64,000 nucleotides of DNA. Origin: CAZYFH01 sp965197395 (GTDB lineage: Bacteria > Acidobacteriota > Vicinamibacteria > Vicinamibacterales > UBA8438). The notes under the pieces were generated by a model. The model saw only the letters and a list, made by a program, of their open reading frames with translations, did not search any database and was not told where the DNA came from. Location of the stretch: the NCBI GenBank assembly GCA_965197395.1, contig OZ240205.1, positions 558,001 through 622,000 of the forward strand, given 5' to 3'. Positions 20,360 to 29,918 of this stretch are shown piece after piece. Made by a program: the position numbers and the translations under genes. The stretch's first letter is position 1, and every line of letters starts with the position of its first letter.

Positions 20360-22155
20360 GACGAGGAATCGAGATGCAGCTCCCGCAGCTGTCGTCGGTC
20401 GACGCCGGACGGAGACCCCGCCATGAGATCGACCGCCGTCGCCGTCTTGGGAAACGCCATCACATCGCGAATCGACGGCTCGCCGGCGAGCAGCGCGACG
20501 ATACGGTCGAGGCCGAGCGCAATACCACCGTGCGGCGGCGTGCCGAACTCGAGCGCCTCGAGAAAGAACCCGAACCGGCTCTGGGCTTCGGCGTCGCTAA
20601 TCTTCAGCAGGCGGAAGATCCGCGCCTGCAGCGCGGGGTCGTGAATTCGGATGCTGCCACCGCCGATCTCGCTGCCGTTGAGCACGAGGTCGTAGGCGCG
20701 TGCCCGCACGGCGGCGGGGTCGTCCTCGAGACGGTCGAGGTCTTCGGCGCGGGGCGCGGTGAACGGATGATGCATCGACACGTGTCGCTGCTCGGTGTCG
20801 CTCCACTCCATGAGCGGGAAATCGACCACCCAGGCCAGCTCGTCCCGGCTCTCATCGAGGAGGCCCTCGCGCTTGGCCACACGCAGGCGCATCTGTCCGA
20901 GCAACGCCGACGGCTCGAAGCGGTCGCCGGCCGCGAGCAGGACGAGATCCGACGCGCCGGCCTCGACGGATTCAAACACACGGGTGACGGCCGCGTCGCC
21001 GGCTGCCTTGAGAATCGAGCTCTGGATCGCCCCGTCGGCGGCGCGCCGAATCCAGACCAGTCCCTTCGCACCAAGCGCAATCGCCTCATCCACCAAATGA
21101 TCGATCTGCGCCCGCGCCCGTCGGCCCGCCTCCGGCACGACCAGCGCGCGCACGCTTCCTCCACCGGCCACGATGCCACGAAAGACCTTGAACTCGCCGT
21201 CGGCGAACACGCTCGAGACGTCGTGGATCGGGAGGTCGCAACGCAAGTCGGGCTTGTCGCTCCCGTAGCGTGCCATCGCGTCGTCATACGACAGCCGCCG
21301 AAACGGAATAGTGACCTCGCGACCCACCTGCCGGAACATCGCCTGCATGAGACGCTCGATCACGCCGAACACCACGTCCGGTGTCACGAACGCCATCTCG
21401 ACGTCCACTTGCGTGAACTCGGGCTGCCGGTCGGCCCGGAGGTCCTCGTCGCGGAAGCATTTGACGATCTGGAAATAGCGATCCATTCCGGAAATCATCA
21501 GGATTTGCTTGAAGATCTGCGGCGACTGCGGCAGCGCATAGAACTCGCCGGCATGCAGCCGGCTCGGGACCAGATAGTCGCGTGCACCCTCCGGGGTGGA
21601 CTTGGTGAGGAGCGGCGTCTCGATCTCCCAGAACCCCTCCTGGTCGAGCGCGGTTCGCACCGCCATCGTGACCCGATGACGCAGCCCGAGGTTGGCTCGC
21701 ATCCGATCGCGGCGGAGGTCGAGATAGCGATAGCGCAACCGGACCTCTTCTGACACGGGCGTTTCCTCGTCCACCTGGAACGGGGGCGTCCGCGCCTCGC
21801 TGAGCACGTCGATCCGCCGTGCGGCCACCTCGACCTCGCCGGTCACGATCTTGGGGTTGAGGGTCTCCTCGGATCTGCGCTCGACCGGCCCCGTGACGGC
21901 GATGACGAACTCGGAACGGAGTTGCTTGGCGCGGGCGAACATGTCGCCGGCCTCGCGAGCCACGACCTGGGTGATGCCGTGGCGATCCCGCAGGTCGACA
22001 AAGAGCAGCGCCCCCAGGTCCCGGATCTTGTGCACCCAGCCCATCAGGACGACGTCCGTTCCGACGTCGCCCGGACGCAGCTCACCGCAGGTATGGGTCC
22101 GAGTCTGTGCTGGCGTTTCGGTCAACGTGGATGCCTTTTGCGCGCGAATCCTCAT
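20356..22155 (-). CDS. aspS: Aspartyl-tRNA synthetase
   Basis: This class IIb synthetase charges tRNA-Asp. The 599-residue length is typical of bacterial AspRS with its GAD insertion domain. Visible are an N-terminal OB-fold anticodon domain (about 20-130; VVLMGWVHKIRDLGALLFVD), motif 1 to 2 (RYRYLDLRRD, FRDEDLRADRQPEFTQVD), the GAD insertion (about 310-430), and motif 3 (GIALGLDRIVALLAGE). Whether it is discriminating or also charges tRNA-Asn cannot be told from this window. It follows hisS by only 6 bases, so the two are surely co-transcribed. Confidence 0.96.
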   Translation of the reverse strand: MRIRAQKASTLTETPAQTRTHTCGELRPGDVGTDVVLMGWVHKIRDLGALLFVDLRDRHGITQVVAREAGDMFARAKQLRSEFVIAVTGPVERRSEETLNPKIVTGEVEVAARRIDVLSEARTPPFQVDEETPVSEEVRLRYRYLDLRRDRMRANLGLRHRVTMAVRTALDQEGFWEIETPLLTKSTPEGARDYLVPSRLHAGEFYALPQSPQIFKQILMISGMDRYFQIVKCFRDEDLRADRQPEFTQVDVEMAFVTPDVVFGVIERLMQAMFRQVGREVTIPFRRLSYDDAMARYGSDKPDLRCDLPIHDVSSVFADGEFKVFRGIVAGGGSVRALVVPEAGRRARAQIDHLVDEAIALGAKGLVWIRRAADGAIQSSILKAAGDAAVTRVFESVEAGASDLVLLAAGDRFEPSALLGQMRLRVAKREGLLDESRDELAWVVDFPLMEWSDTEQRHVSMHHPFTAPRAEDLDRLEDDPAAVRARAYDLVLNGSEIGGGSIRIHDPALQARIFRLLKISDAEAQSRFGFFLEALEFGTPPHGGIALGLDRIVALLAGEPSIRDVMAFPKTATAVDLMAGSPSGVDRRQLRELHLDSSS

Positions 22156-22161
22156 CCCGCC

Positions 22162-23433
22162 CTACGAAGAACTCGATGAGGGCGCCATCGACGTCACGGC
22201 GCCCACCCGCGCCACGACATCGGCTCTCGGGACGGTCGCCTGTTCGCCGGACTCCATGTCCTTGACCGTGACCTCTCCCCGCGCGAGCTCATCGCCCCCC
22301 ACGATGAGCACGTGCCGCGCGCGCGTGCGGTCGGCCCGCTTCATCTGAGCGCGGAGCGACCGGGCTTCATACTCTACAAGCGCGGCCAGCCCGGCGTGCC
22401 GAAGGTCGCGCGCCAGGACGTGGGCTGCCTGACGTGATTCTTCGCCGACCGCGACGACGAACGCGTCCGGGCGGCGGCCGCCGTCGGTGTCGGGCATCGC
22501 CAGGACCAACCGGTCGAGCCCGGCGGCAAAGCCGATCCCTGCGCGGTCGGGACCGCCGAGCTGCCGCACGAGGTCGTCGTAGCGGCCGCCTCCCAACAAC
22601 GCGTTCTGCGCGCCGATTCCTTCGCCGAGCACCTCGAAGGTCGTCCGTGTGTAGTAGTCGAGCCCGCGGACGAGGCGATGGGACACCTCGTAGGTCAGCC
22701 CGAGCGCCGTCAACTGCATCTTCACGACGTCAAAATGCTCACGACACCCCTGACACAAATAGTCCACGGTATGCGGCAGTCCGTCGATGATCGGCTGGTC
22801 GCGGGACACCTTGCAGTCGAAGATTCGCAGCGGGTTGCTCTTGGCGCGCCGCTGGCAGTCCGCACACAGTTGCGGCAACCGGTCCCCCAACGCCTCGAGC
22901 AGCGCGTGGTTGAACGCCGGCCGACACGCTGGACACCCGACCGAGTTGACGACCACCGCGGCGCCGGTGATGCCGAGCTCGCGGACGAGTGTCCCTGCCA
23001 TCTCGACGATCTCGGCGTCGAGCGTTGGATCGGTGACGCCGAACGTCTCGACGTCGAGCTGGTGAAACTGGCGATACCGACCCTTTTGCGGACGCTCATA
23101 GCGGAACATCGGCCCGACGCTGAAAAGCTTTGGGATCGCCAGATGCTGCTCGAGCGCGTGCTGGACGAAGGCCCGCACCATGCTCGGGGTCGCTTCCGGA
23201 CGCAGCGTCACACGCTCGCCGCCCTTGTCCGTGAAGGCGTACATCTCTTTCTGGACGATGTCTGTGCTCTCGCCGGTCCCTTTGGCAAACAGCTCCTCCC
23301 GCTCGAGCACCGGAGTCCGGATCTCCAGGTAGCCGTAACGCGCGCACACGTCGCGTGTCACCTGCTCGAGCTGCTGCCAGCGCTCGACCTCGCCGGGCAA
23401 AATGTCTCGCGTGCCGCGAATGGCCGGAATCAT
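22162..23433 (-). CDS. hisS: Histidyl-tRNA synthetase
   Basis: This class IIa synthetase charges tRNA-His. The 423-residue protein has motif 1 (RGTRDILPGEVERW at the start), motif 2 (MFRYERPQKGRYRQFHQLD), the histidine motifs RGLDYYTRTTFEV and GGGRYDDLV, and a C-terminal anticodon-binding domain (about 325-410). A four-cysteine cluster lies near residues 180-225 (CPACR, CADCQRR, CQGC). Similar zinc-like cysteines are seen in a subset of bacterial HisRS. It is the first gene of the minus-strand block. The 120 bases between it and moaA must hold divergent promoters, though I could not assign boxes. Confidence 0.96.
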   Translation of the reverse strand: MIPAIRGTRDILPGEVERWQQLEQVTRDVCARYGYLEIRTPVLEREELFAKGTGESTDIVQKEMYAFTDKGGERVTLRPEATPSMVRAFVQHALEQHLAIPKLFSVGPMFRYERPQKGRYRQFHQLDVETFGVTDPTLDAEIVEMAGTLVRELGITGAAVVVNSVGCPACRPAFNHALLEALGDRLPQLCADCQRRAKSNPLRIFDCKVSRDQPIIDGLPHTVDYLCQGCREHFDVVKMQLTALGLTYEVSHRLVRGLDYYTRTTFEVLGEGIGAQNALLGGGRYDDLVRQLGGPDRAGIGFAAGLDRLVLAMPDTDGGRRPDAFVVAVGEESRQAAHVLARDLRHAGLAALVEYEARSLRAQMKRADRTRARHVLIVGGDELARGEVTVKDMESGEQATVPRADVVARVGAVTSMAPSSSSS

Positions 23434-23557
23434 GGGGTCGCAACGGGACCGACGCGGGGTGGATCGACCAGCGCCACGGAGATTATAGAGCCCAACTCAC
23501 AATCGCGCGGGCGCGCCTGGGCCGGGCGTGCCCCTTGGGATGCCATAATGACGGGTG

Positions 23558-24580
23558 ATGCCGGTGCGCGACGCGCTCGACCGCCCGCTCCGCAGCCTCA
23601 GGATCTCCGTCACCGACCGGTGCAACCTGCGGTGCCAGTACTGCATGCCGGAGCCGGAGTATGTGTGGCTCCCGCGCGAGGACATCCTGACCTTCGAGGA
23701 GACCAGCGCGCTGGTCGACGTCTTCACCGATGTCGGCACAAACCGCATTCGTTTGACGGGCGGAGAGCCGTTGCTGCGCAAGGACCTCCCGGATCTGATC
23801 CAGCTCCTCGCCGACAAGTCCGCTGTCGCCGATCTGGCGCTCACGACCAACGGCATGCTGCTGGCCGACCAGGCGACCGCGCTCCGCGCCGCGGGGCTTC
23901 ACCGACTGACGGTGAGCCTCGACACGCTGCGTCCCGACCGCTTTCGCGAGCTGACGCGCTTCGATGGTGTCGGGGCGGTGCAGGACGGGTTGGCAGCGGC
24001 CGCCGACGCGGGGTTCGAGGACCTCAAGATTGATACGGTCGTCATCCGCGGCGTGAACGACGATGAGCTGGTCGCCCTCCTGGACTACGGGCGGCGCGCG
24101 CACGCCGAGGTCCGGTTCATTGAATATATGGATGTGGGCGGCGCGACCCGCTGGTCTTTCGAGGACGTCGTCTCGCGCGCACAGATGCTCGCGATCATCG
24201 AAGCGGATCGCGGCGCCGCCACGCCCATCCAGGAGGCGTCATCCGCGCCGGCGGTGCGGTTCCGGCTACCCGACGGGCAGACATTCGGCATCATCTCGTC
24301 GACCACCGCCCCGTTCTGCCGCTCGTGCGACCGGAGCCGGCTCACGGCCGACGGCGTCTGGTATTTGTGTCTCTATGCGCGGACCGGCACGGATCTTCGC
24401 CGTCTGCTTCGGGCCGGCACGCCGGTCGCGGAGGTGCGCGAGCTCGTCAGGTCGGTGTGGACGGCACGGGGCGACCGCGGCGCCGAGCTCCGGCTGGCCG
24501 CGGCCGACCGGCAGCCGCTCATCCCGATCGAAACGCTGCAAAAGGAACCTCACCTCGAGATGCACACGCGCGGCGGGTAG
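23558..24580 (+). CDS. moaA: GTP 3',8-cyclase MoaA (molybdopterin biosynthesis)
   Basis: MoaA is a radical SAM enzyme that converts GTP to the cyclic precursor of molybdopterin with MoaC. The protein has the SAM-cluster motif CNLRCQYC near residue 24, GGEPLLRKD, and the C-terminal second [4Fe-4S] site (CRSCDRSRLTADGVWYLC). It ends in the GG tail that is essential in MoaA. ATG at 23558 is preferred; a GTG immediately upstream at 23555 would add one residue. No other moa genes are adjacent. The window also encodes MsrP, a molybdopterin enzyme that would use this cofactor. Confidence 0.96.
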   Translation: MPVRDALDRPLRSLRISVTDRCNLRCQYCMPEPEYVWLPREDILTFEETSALVDVFTDVGTNRIRLTGGEPLLRKDLPDLIQLLADKSAVADLALTTNGMLLADQATALRAAGLHRLTVSLDTLRPDRFRELTRFDGVGAVQDGLAAAADAGFEDLKIDTVVIRGVNDDELVALLDYGRRAHAEVRFIEYMDVGGATRWSFEDVVSRAQMLAIIEADRGAATPIQEASSAPAVRFRLPDGQTFGIISSTTAPFCRSCDRSRLTADGVWYLCLYARTGTDLRRLLRAGTPVAEVRELVRSVWTARGDRGAELRLAAADRQPLIPIETLQKEPHLEMHTRGG

Positions 24581-24668
24581 AAGGCTGGCTTAGGGCTTAG
24601 GGTCTACGCCAAGAATCAGGAAACCGGGACGCCTTAGCCATGAGCCATAAGCCGCGGCACGCGCTATC

Positions 24669-25463
24669 TCACGACTTGCGCTTCCGGCGAACGAACGCCA
24701 ATCCTGACCACTCCCGATCGACCGCGCAGATCTTGAAGTCGACGAGGCCAGCGGCCAGACCGACGCGGCGCACGTCCCGCTCCGAGTGATCACCGGCCAG
24801 CGCTGACGTTTTCTTCGGCCAGACGATCCAGAGCCGCGTCTCACCCATGGCGGCGGCCATCGTGTCGATCCCCCGCTCGAGCTCCCGCCTCGACCGCGTG
24901 AACCAGAGCGTGACATCACGCGCGCCGCGGTTGATCGTTCTTACCGTTGCGGCGTCGGGCAGCGGCTCCAGCATCCGCGCGAACCCCGGCGACGCACCGG
25001 TCAACACGACACGCGATCCTGCCTTGATGCCGAGCTTCTTGGGCAGCGGCGTACCGGAATAGCCGGCCATCGCGGAGGCCGGGCGGACCGGCTCCGTCGG
25101 CGGTTGACGGAGCGCCCGCGTCAGTGCGCCGCGAATGCGTCGCCACGTCGCGTACCCGGCATCGGGGAGCAACCTCTTGGTCCGCGCAACCGCGGACGCC
25201 TCACCGGCGACGAACACGATCGGCACGCCGCGTGTCGCCGAGTGCTGGCGAAGCCCGACCGCCAGGTCGCGACCGAAGCTCGGGGCCCGGTTGAGATCGA
25301 TAACGAACGCCGCCGGTGGCGTGACGCGCAGACGCTTCACATCGGCCGGCCCCGTGATGGGCCAGTCGTCCACGTCGTAGCCGGCTGTGACGAGCAGCCT
25401 GACGCCGGCCGCGGCCTCCTCGCTCTTGGGCGACCGAATCACCTTAATCGTGGCGCGGGCCAT
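24669..25463 (-). CDS. DUF3052 protein with N-terminal receiver-like region
   Basis: The 264-residue product falls into two parts. Residues about 1-115 look like a degenerate response-regulator fold (an N-terminal hydrophobic strand, FVIDLNRAPS at the aspartate position, VPIVFVAGE). Residues about 130-260 match DUF3052 (GYSGTPLPKKLGIKAGSRV, LWIVWPKKTS, DFKICAVDREWSGLAFVRRK), a small family of unknown function. ATG at 25463 gives MARATIKVIRS; the open frame upstream is antisense to the next gene. It is divergent from the acyl-CoA synthetase gene, with 27 bases between starts. Function is unknown. Confidence 0.8.
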   Translation of the reverse strand: MARATIKVIRSPKSEEAAAGVRLLVTAGYDVDDWPITGPADVKRLRVTPPAAFVIDLNRAPSFGRDLAVGLRQHSATRGVPIVFVAGEASAVARTKRLLPDAGYATWRRIRGALTRALRQPPTEPVRPASAMAGYSGTPLPKKLGIKAGSRVVLTGASPGFARMLEPLPDAATVRTINRGARDVTLWFTRSRRELERGIDTMAAAMGETRLWIVWPKKTSALAGDHSERDVRRVGLAAGLVDFKICAVDREWSGLAFVRRKRKS

Positions 25464-25490
25464 CCACCGGTAGTTTAAGATGCTCCACCC

Positions 25491-27608
25491 GTGTCGACCG
25501 ACCCGCCGCGTCCACGACACACCCTCGACGCCGTCCTGCGACCGCGGTCGGTCGCCGTCATCGGGGCCTCCGACAGCCCCACGCGTATCGGGGGCCGCCC
25601 TATCCGGTATCTCCTCGAGGCCGGCTTCCAGGGCCCCATCTACCCGGTCAACCCCAAGCATCGGCGAGTCCAGGGGCTCGCGGCGGTCGGCGCGATCGAC
25701 GAGGTGACGGATCCCATCGACCTCGCCATCGTCGCCGTGCCGGCGCCAGATGTCATCCGGATCGTCGAAACGTGCGCCGCGCGTGGGGTGCGCGCCGTGG
25801 TGATCTTCAGCGCGGGGTTCGCGGAGACGGGCCCGGACGGTCGCGACGCGCAGCGCCGTCTCAGCGAGATTGCCGCCTCGACCCAGATGCGCATCGTCGG
25901 ACCGAACTGCCTCGGCGTCTACAACTCGAGCATCGGATTCTTCGGTACCTTCACCACGACGCTGGAAGACGGGTTTCCCGTCGATGGCGGCGTCGGCCTC
26001 GTAAGCCAAAGCGGCGCCTACGGCAGTCACCTGTCGCTGCTCGCGAAGCAACGGCGGATCGGCGTCCGCTACTGGATCACCACGGGAAACGAAGCGGACG
26101 TCACGGTACCCGAGTCGATCGAATGGCTCGCGGACCAGGCGGACGTGTCGGTCATCGTCGCCTACGCGGAGGGAATCACCGAGCCGGCGACGCTCATCCG
26201 CGCCCTCGACAAAGCCCGCGCGGCGCACAAGCCGATCGTGTTCATGAAGGTCGGCGCGAGCGCCGTTGGCGCCGCCGCGGCACGGTCGCACACGGCGTCG
26301 TTGGCCGGCGTCGATGCAGTCTACGACGCCGCCTTCCGCCAGTTTGGCGCCTACCGGGCACACAGCACGGAGGACATGCTCGATGTCGCATATGCGGCCG
26401 GCTTCGGGGCCTTTCCACCGAGCCGGCGGGTAGCCCTGCTGTCGATCTCTGGCGGGGTCGGCGTGCAGATGGCCGATGCGGCGGTGGCCGCAGGTCTCGA
26501 CGTCGCACCGATGAGCGACGACGCGCAAGCCCGACTGAAGGCCGCGCTGCCCTACGCTTCCCCGCGCAACCCGGTCGACATCACCGCGCAGGCGTTCAAC
26601 AACGTCGACCTCATCGCCGACAACCTGGATCTGATCCTCGCGGATGGCCGCTACGATTCCATCGTCGCGTTTTTCACGTACGTGGCCGCTGCCAACGGGA
26701 TGGTCGACCCCATCCGCGACACGCTCCGCTCCGCCAAGGCGCGTCATCCACACACGGTGATCGTCCTGTCCATCGTCGGCCCGCCGGAGGTCGTTCGCCA
26801 GTACGAGGCTGTGGGCTGTCCGGTCTTCGAGGACCCGACGCGCGCCGTGCAAGCGGTCGCGGCGCTCCATCGCTTCGCCGCTCTCTTCGACCGCGCGCCG
26901 AGCGAGGCGCCCCGTCGGGCGGCAGCGGAGACCGCGCTACCGGCGGGCCCGATCGGCGAGCATGCGGCGAAGCGGATCCTGGCGGCCGCAGGGCTCCCCA
27001 TCGCCGACGAGCGGTTGGCGCGGACAGCTGACGAGGCCGTGCAGGCGGCGGACACCCTGGGCTACCCGGTCGCGGTCAAGCTCGCCTCCGCCGACGTCGT
27101 GCACAAGACCGAGCTCGGTGCGGTGGTGCTGGACGTCGCGTCCGCGGCGGCCGTGCACGAGGCGTTCGAGACGGTGACGGCACGTGCGCGATCCGTTCAT
27201 CCGTCGGCCGCCGTCGACGGCGCGCTCGTCTCTCGGATGGTCACGGGCGGCGTCGAGACCATCCTCGGCGTGCAGCGCGATCCGACGTTCGGCCCGGTGG
27301 TGATGTTCGGTCTTGGTGGCGTCTTCGTCGAAACCCTCAACGACGTGAGCTTTCGCGTCGCCCCGTTCGACGAAACGGAAGCTCGACGGATGATCGCGGA
27401 GACCAAAGGCTCGGCGATCCTCGACGGCGCCCGGACCGGGCGCCCCTTCGACGTTGCCGCCCTGGCCGCCGCGCTGGCGCGGCTCTCGGCGTTCGCCGCC
27501 GGTCACGGAGACGAGCTGGAGAGCGCGGAGGTCAACCCGTTCGTCGTGCTGCCGGAGGGACAGGGCGCCGTGGCGCTCGACGCGGTGATGCTTCCCAGGC
27601 GGGTCTGA
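25491..27608 (+). CDS. ADP-forming acetate/acyl-CoA synthetase (fused alpha-beta)
   Basis: This 705-residue enzyme is a single-chain ADP-forming (NDP-forming) acyl-CoA synthetase that links acyl-CoA hydrolysis to ATP formation. The N-terminal CoA-binding Rossmann domain (about 8-105; RSVAVIGASDSP) is followed by succinyl-CoA-ligase-like domains (about 130-440), with SHTASLAGVD bearing the histidine that is phosphorylated in the family. A C-terminal ATP-grasp domain spans about 480-700 (GYPVAVKLASADVVHKTELG). Translation starts at GTG 25491. The substrate cannot be predicted from sequence; related enzymes accept acetate, propionate, branched or aryl acids. Confidence 0.88.
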   Translation: MSTDPPRPRHTLDAVLRPRSVAVIGASDSPTRIGGRPIRYLLEAGFQGPIYPVNPKHRRVQGLAAVGAIDEVTDPIDLAIVAVPAPDVIRIVETCAARGVRAVVIFSAGFAETGPDGRDAQRRLSEIAASTQMRIVGPNCLGVYNSSIGFFGTFTTTLEDGFPVDGGVGLVSQSGAYGSHLSLLAKQRRIGVRYWITTGNEADVTVPESIEWLADQADVSVIVAYAEGITEPATLIRALDKARAAHKPIVFMKVGASAVGAAAARSHTASLAGVDAVYDAAFRQFGAYRAHSTEDMLDVAYAAGFGAFPPSRRVALLSISGGVGVQMADAAVAAGLDVAPMSDDAQARLKAALPYASPRNPVDITAQAFNNVDLIADNLDLILADGRYDSIVAFFTYVAAANGMVDPIRDTLRSAKARHPHTVIVLSIVGPPEVVRQYEAVGCPVFEDPTRAVQAVAALHRFAALFDRAPSEAPRRAAAETALPAGPIGEHAAKRILAAAGLPIADERLARTADEAVQAADTLGYPVAVKLASADVVHKTELGAVVLDVASAAAVHEAFETVTARARSVHPSAAVDGALVSRMVTGGVETILGVQRDPTFGPVVMFGLGGVFVETLNDVSFRVAPFDETEARRMIAETKGSAILDGARTGRPFDVAALAAALARLSAFAAGHGDELESAEVNPFVVLPEGQGAVALDAVMLPRRV

Positions 27609-27627
27609 CCGCTGCGCCGCGCGGTGC

Positions 27628-29025
27628 GTGCCCGTCGCGCACGTGCCTCTGGAAACCGGCTCGCCGGAGACAATGGTGACCACAACGCCGTCGGGCGGTT
27701 CAGCATCCCTTGGCAGACAAACCATCGCCGAGGGTTCCGCTCAGTATCGGGATCGCCATGCCGAACCCGAGTCTCGCCTGGCGGCGCTCTGCCCGGGCAC
27801 GTTCGATGTGGTCGTCGTCGTACCGGTGTGCGCGGAGTCGGCGGCTTTCGTTGATGGTTACCGAGCTGCTGCGCGGCACGCGGGTCGCCTCCTGGTCATC
27901 GCGGTGATCAACGGCCGGGTAGGAGCAGACGAGTCGGTTCACGCGTTGAACACCGAGTGCGCGCGTCAACTCACGTCCCGGTTTTCGCTGCGGGAGCTGG
28001 GGCACGGCGGTTTGCTGGGCCACGATGCGAGCATGAGCGTGCTCGTGGTCGACCGGTTCACGACCCATCGTCGATTCCCGGCGCGCCAGGGCGTTGGCCT
28101 GGCTCGCAAGATTGGCGCAGACATTGCCCTGGAGCTCATTGTGGCAGGACGCGTGCGCCACCCGTTCGTCGCGATGACGGATGCCGACACACGCCTGCCC
28201 GAGAACTATTTCGGACGTCTCGCCGAGCTCGATCCGGAGTGCTCGGCTGCAATGTTTCCGTTCTGGCACGAGCCGAGTGGCCAGCGTGAGATAGATCGCG
28301 CCACCGCGCTGTACGAGATCCGCCTCCGATACATCCAGCGCGGGCTCCAGTGGGCGCAGTCACCCTATGCCTTTCACAGCGTGGGCAGCACGATGGTGGT
28401 GCACGCGCTCCGCTACGCTCAGGTCCGCGGCGTCCCCATGCGGCAGGCGGCGGAGGACTTTTATCTCCTGGGCAAGCTGTGCAAGATCCGCCCGCTGGCA
28501 CGCCTCGCGGGCGCGCCCCTTCGGATTCGCAGTCGTCTGTCGGATCGCGTGCCCTTTGGGACCGGCGCCGAAACCGGCAGGCTGGCTCGGTGTGATCAGC
28601 TCACGCTGTACCATCCCGACTGTTTCGCGACCGTTCGGGACGTCATGCGGAGGCTCCAGTCCTTGTCGGAGCGTCGGCGTGTTGCGGGGAACGAATGGCT
28701 GGCTCACCTGAGTCCTCCGTTACAGCGGTTCCTCGAGTCACAGGGTGCCCTCCACGCCTGGCCGCAGCTCAGCCAGCAAGCGCCACACCCGCGGGCACGG
28801 CTTCGACGTTTTCACGACTGGTTCGATGGATTCCGCACGCTGAAGCTGATTCACCACATACGGGATCGCGTGGCGCCGTCGCTACCGTGGCAGGACGCGG
28901 TGCGGCTGGCGCCGTTCATGGACGACGCCGCCGACGACGGTGCCTCTCTGTGCGAGGCTCGAACGGAGCTGCTTCGCCTCGAGCACGCTTTGCCTCGGTG
29001 GGTCGGTCCCAGTGTGTACCGGTGA
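27628..29025 (+). CDS. Family 2-like glycosyltransferase, uncharacterised
   Basis: This 465-residue cytosolic protein has a nucleotide-sugar-binding-like core. It shows FDVVVVVPVCAESAAFVDGY near residue 58, a DxD-type metal site in AMTDADTRLPENYF near residue 190, and an acceptor-side segment GVPMRQAAEDFYLLGKL near residue 270. No membrane helix is evident. It resembles GT2 enzymes acting on small-molecule or cell-surface acceptors, but I do not recognise the exact family. Start is uncertain: GTG 27628 gives the longest product, while ATG 27673, preceded by GGAG, would remove 15 residues. It follows the acyl-CoA synthetase by about 20 bases. Confidence 0.65.
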   Translation: MPVAHVPLETGSPETMVTTTPSGGSASLGRQTIAEGSAQYRDRHAEPESRLAALCPGTFDVVVVVPVCAESAAFVDGYRAAARHAGRLLVIAVINGRVGADESVHALNTECARQLTSRFSLRELGHGGLLGHDASMSVLVVDRFTTHRRFPARQGVGLARKIGADIALELIVAGRVRHPFVAMTDADTRLPENYFGRLAELDPECSAAMFPFWHEPSGQREIDRATALYEIRLRYIQRGLQWAQSPYAFHSVGSTMVVHALRYAQVRGVPMRQAAEDFYLLGKLCKIRPLARLAGAPLRIRSRLSDRVPFGTGAETGRLARCDQLTLYHPDCFATVRDVMRRLQSLSERRRVAGNEWLAHLSPPLQRFLESQGALHAWPQLSQQAPHPRARLRRFHDWFDGFRTLKLIHHIRDRVAPSLPWQDAVRLAPFMDDAADDGASLCEARTELLRLEHALPRWVGPSVYR

Positions 29026-29039
29026 GAACTGACAGGACA

Positions 29040-29447
29040 CTAGTTCTGGGCGATCTCGAGTAACTCGACCTCGAACGCCAGCGCCGCATTGCCCGGGATC
29101 CCCGGCCGGCCTTGCGGGCCGTACGCCAGATTCGGGGGACAAACCAGGCGGCTCTTGCCGCCGACGCTGATGCGTTGCACGCCTTCGGTCCAGCATGCGA
29201 TGACCCCTGTCAGCGCGAAGGTGGCTGGCTCGCCCCGGTCGACCGAACTGTCAAAGACCGCGCCATCTCTAAGCGTCCCGTGGTAGTGCACCCGCACGGT
29301 ATCGTCCGCCGTCGGGCTGGGACCCGTGCCGACCGTGATTGGCTGGATGACGATCCCCGATTCGGTGCGCTCGGCCCCCTCGAGCGCAGCCTGTTCCTCG
29401 ATGAAAGCGGTTGCGAATGTCAACTCGCCCTCAGCGGCGCTCACCAC
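29040..29447 (-). CDS. FKBP-type peptidyl-prolyl isomerase, N-terminally truncated
   Basis: The 135-residue frame contains a complete FKBP domain (about 45-135: VRVHYHGTLRDGAVFDSS, GVIACWTEGVQRISVGGKS, LAYGPQGRPGIPGNAALAF). It is preceded by a helical stretch typical of Mip/FklB N-terminal dimerisation domains. The same frame continues upstream with plausible Mip-like sequence (NLDEYGPQIQGFIEQR) but no start codon and no signal peptide. About 29515-29555 the coding sense switches to the DUF2461 frame. The GTG start overlaps the stop of that fragment, so it may be expressed by coupling. It is best read as half of a recombination chimera. Confidence 0.75.
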   Translation of the reverse strand: MVSAAEGELTFATAFIEEQAALEGAERTESGIVIQPITVGTGPSPTADDTVRVHYHGTLRDGAVFDSSVDRGEPATFALTGVIACWTEGVQRISVGGKSRLVCPPNLAYGPQGRPGIPGNAALAFEVELLEIAQN

Positions 29448-29812
29448 TCGCTGCTCAATGAACCCCTGGATTTGGGGGCCATACTCGTCCAGATTCGCGA
29501 GGGGGTCACGGCCCAGGTCCGGTGGCTCGAAGATATGCGGCGGGGCACCTTCTTGTAGGGCGAGGCATCGGGATTGAAGCGCAGGTCGTTGTTGATCGGC
29601 GCGATCGAGCCGTTGGTCTTAGGTTGCGCTGCGATCGCGGGCGAGATGCGGGCGGCGAGTGCCTCACCCATGGCGGCGACGAACGCCTTAGCCGGCGTGA
29701 CGACGTCAGCGTCGTAGGTCCCACGGTGCTTGTCGAACCACGTCTTATCCTTCTCGCCCAACGTTGTCAGAGACTCGAGACCCGCTCTTGGGAAACCAGT
29801 AAATTTGCTCAT
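29441..29812 (-). pseudogene. DUF2461 (TIGR02453) fragment fused out of frame to the FKBP gene
   Basis: Codons 1-85 match the start of DUF2461 proteins: FTGFPRAGLESL, DKTWFDKHRGTYDADVV, INNDLRFNPDASPYK. Directly after the SPYK motif homology is lost. The frame runs about 38 more codons through DNA that in the +2 frame encodes the N-terminus of an FKBP. The remaining ~140 residues of a normal DUF2461 protein are absent. A complete DUF2461 gene is present at 42837-43529, so function may be retained elsewhere. Treated as a broken gene. Confidence 0.7.
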
Positions 29813-29918
29813 GACGCGCCCACCTCATCGTCGATAGCACGGGACTGTCGCCCACCGTGTCGTGCGGCACCTGCCGTGAACAACGGGGACCGCGGGCGGT
29901 GCACGTCGGGGCGTACGC

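Noticed and set aside
23434..23554. T-box or other riboswitch upstream of hisS
   Set aside because: The 120-base gap is too short and lacks the T-box motif or a terminator/antiterminator pair.
24669..26870. 733-residue minus-strand frame extending the DUF3052 gene upstream
   Set aside because: The part beyond 25463 is antisense to the acyl-CoA synthetase and lacks similarity; the ATG at 25463 gives the family-like product.
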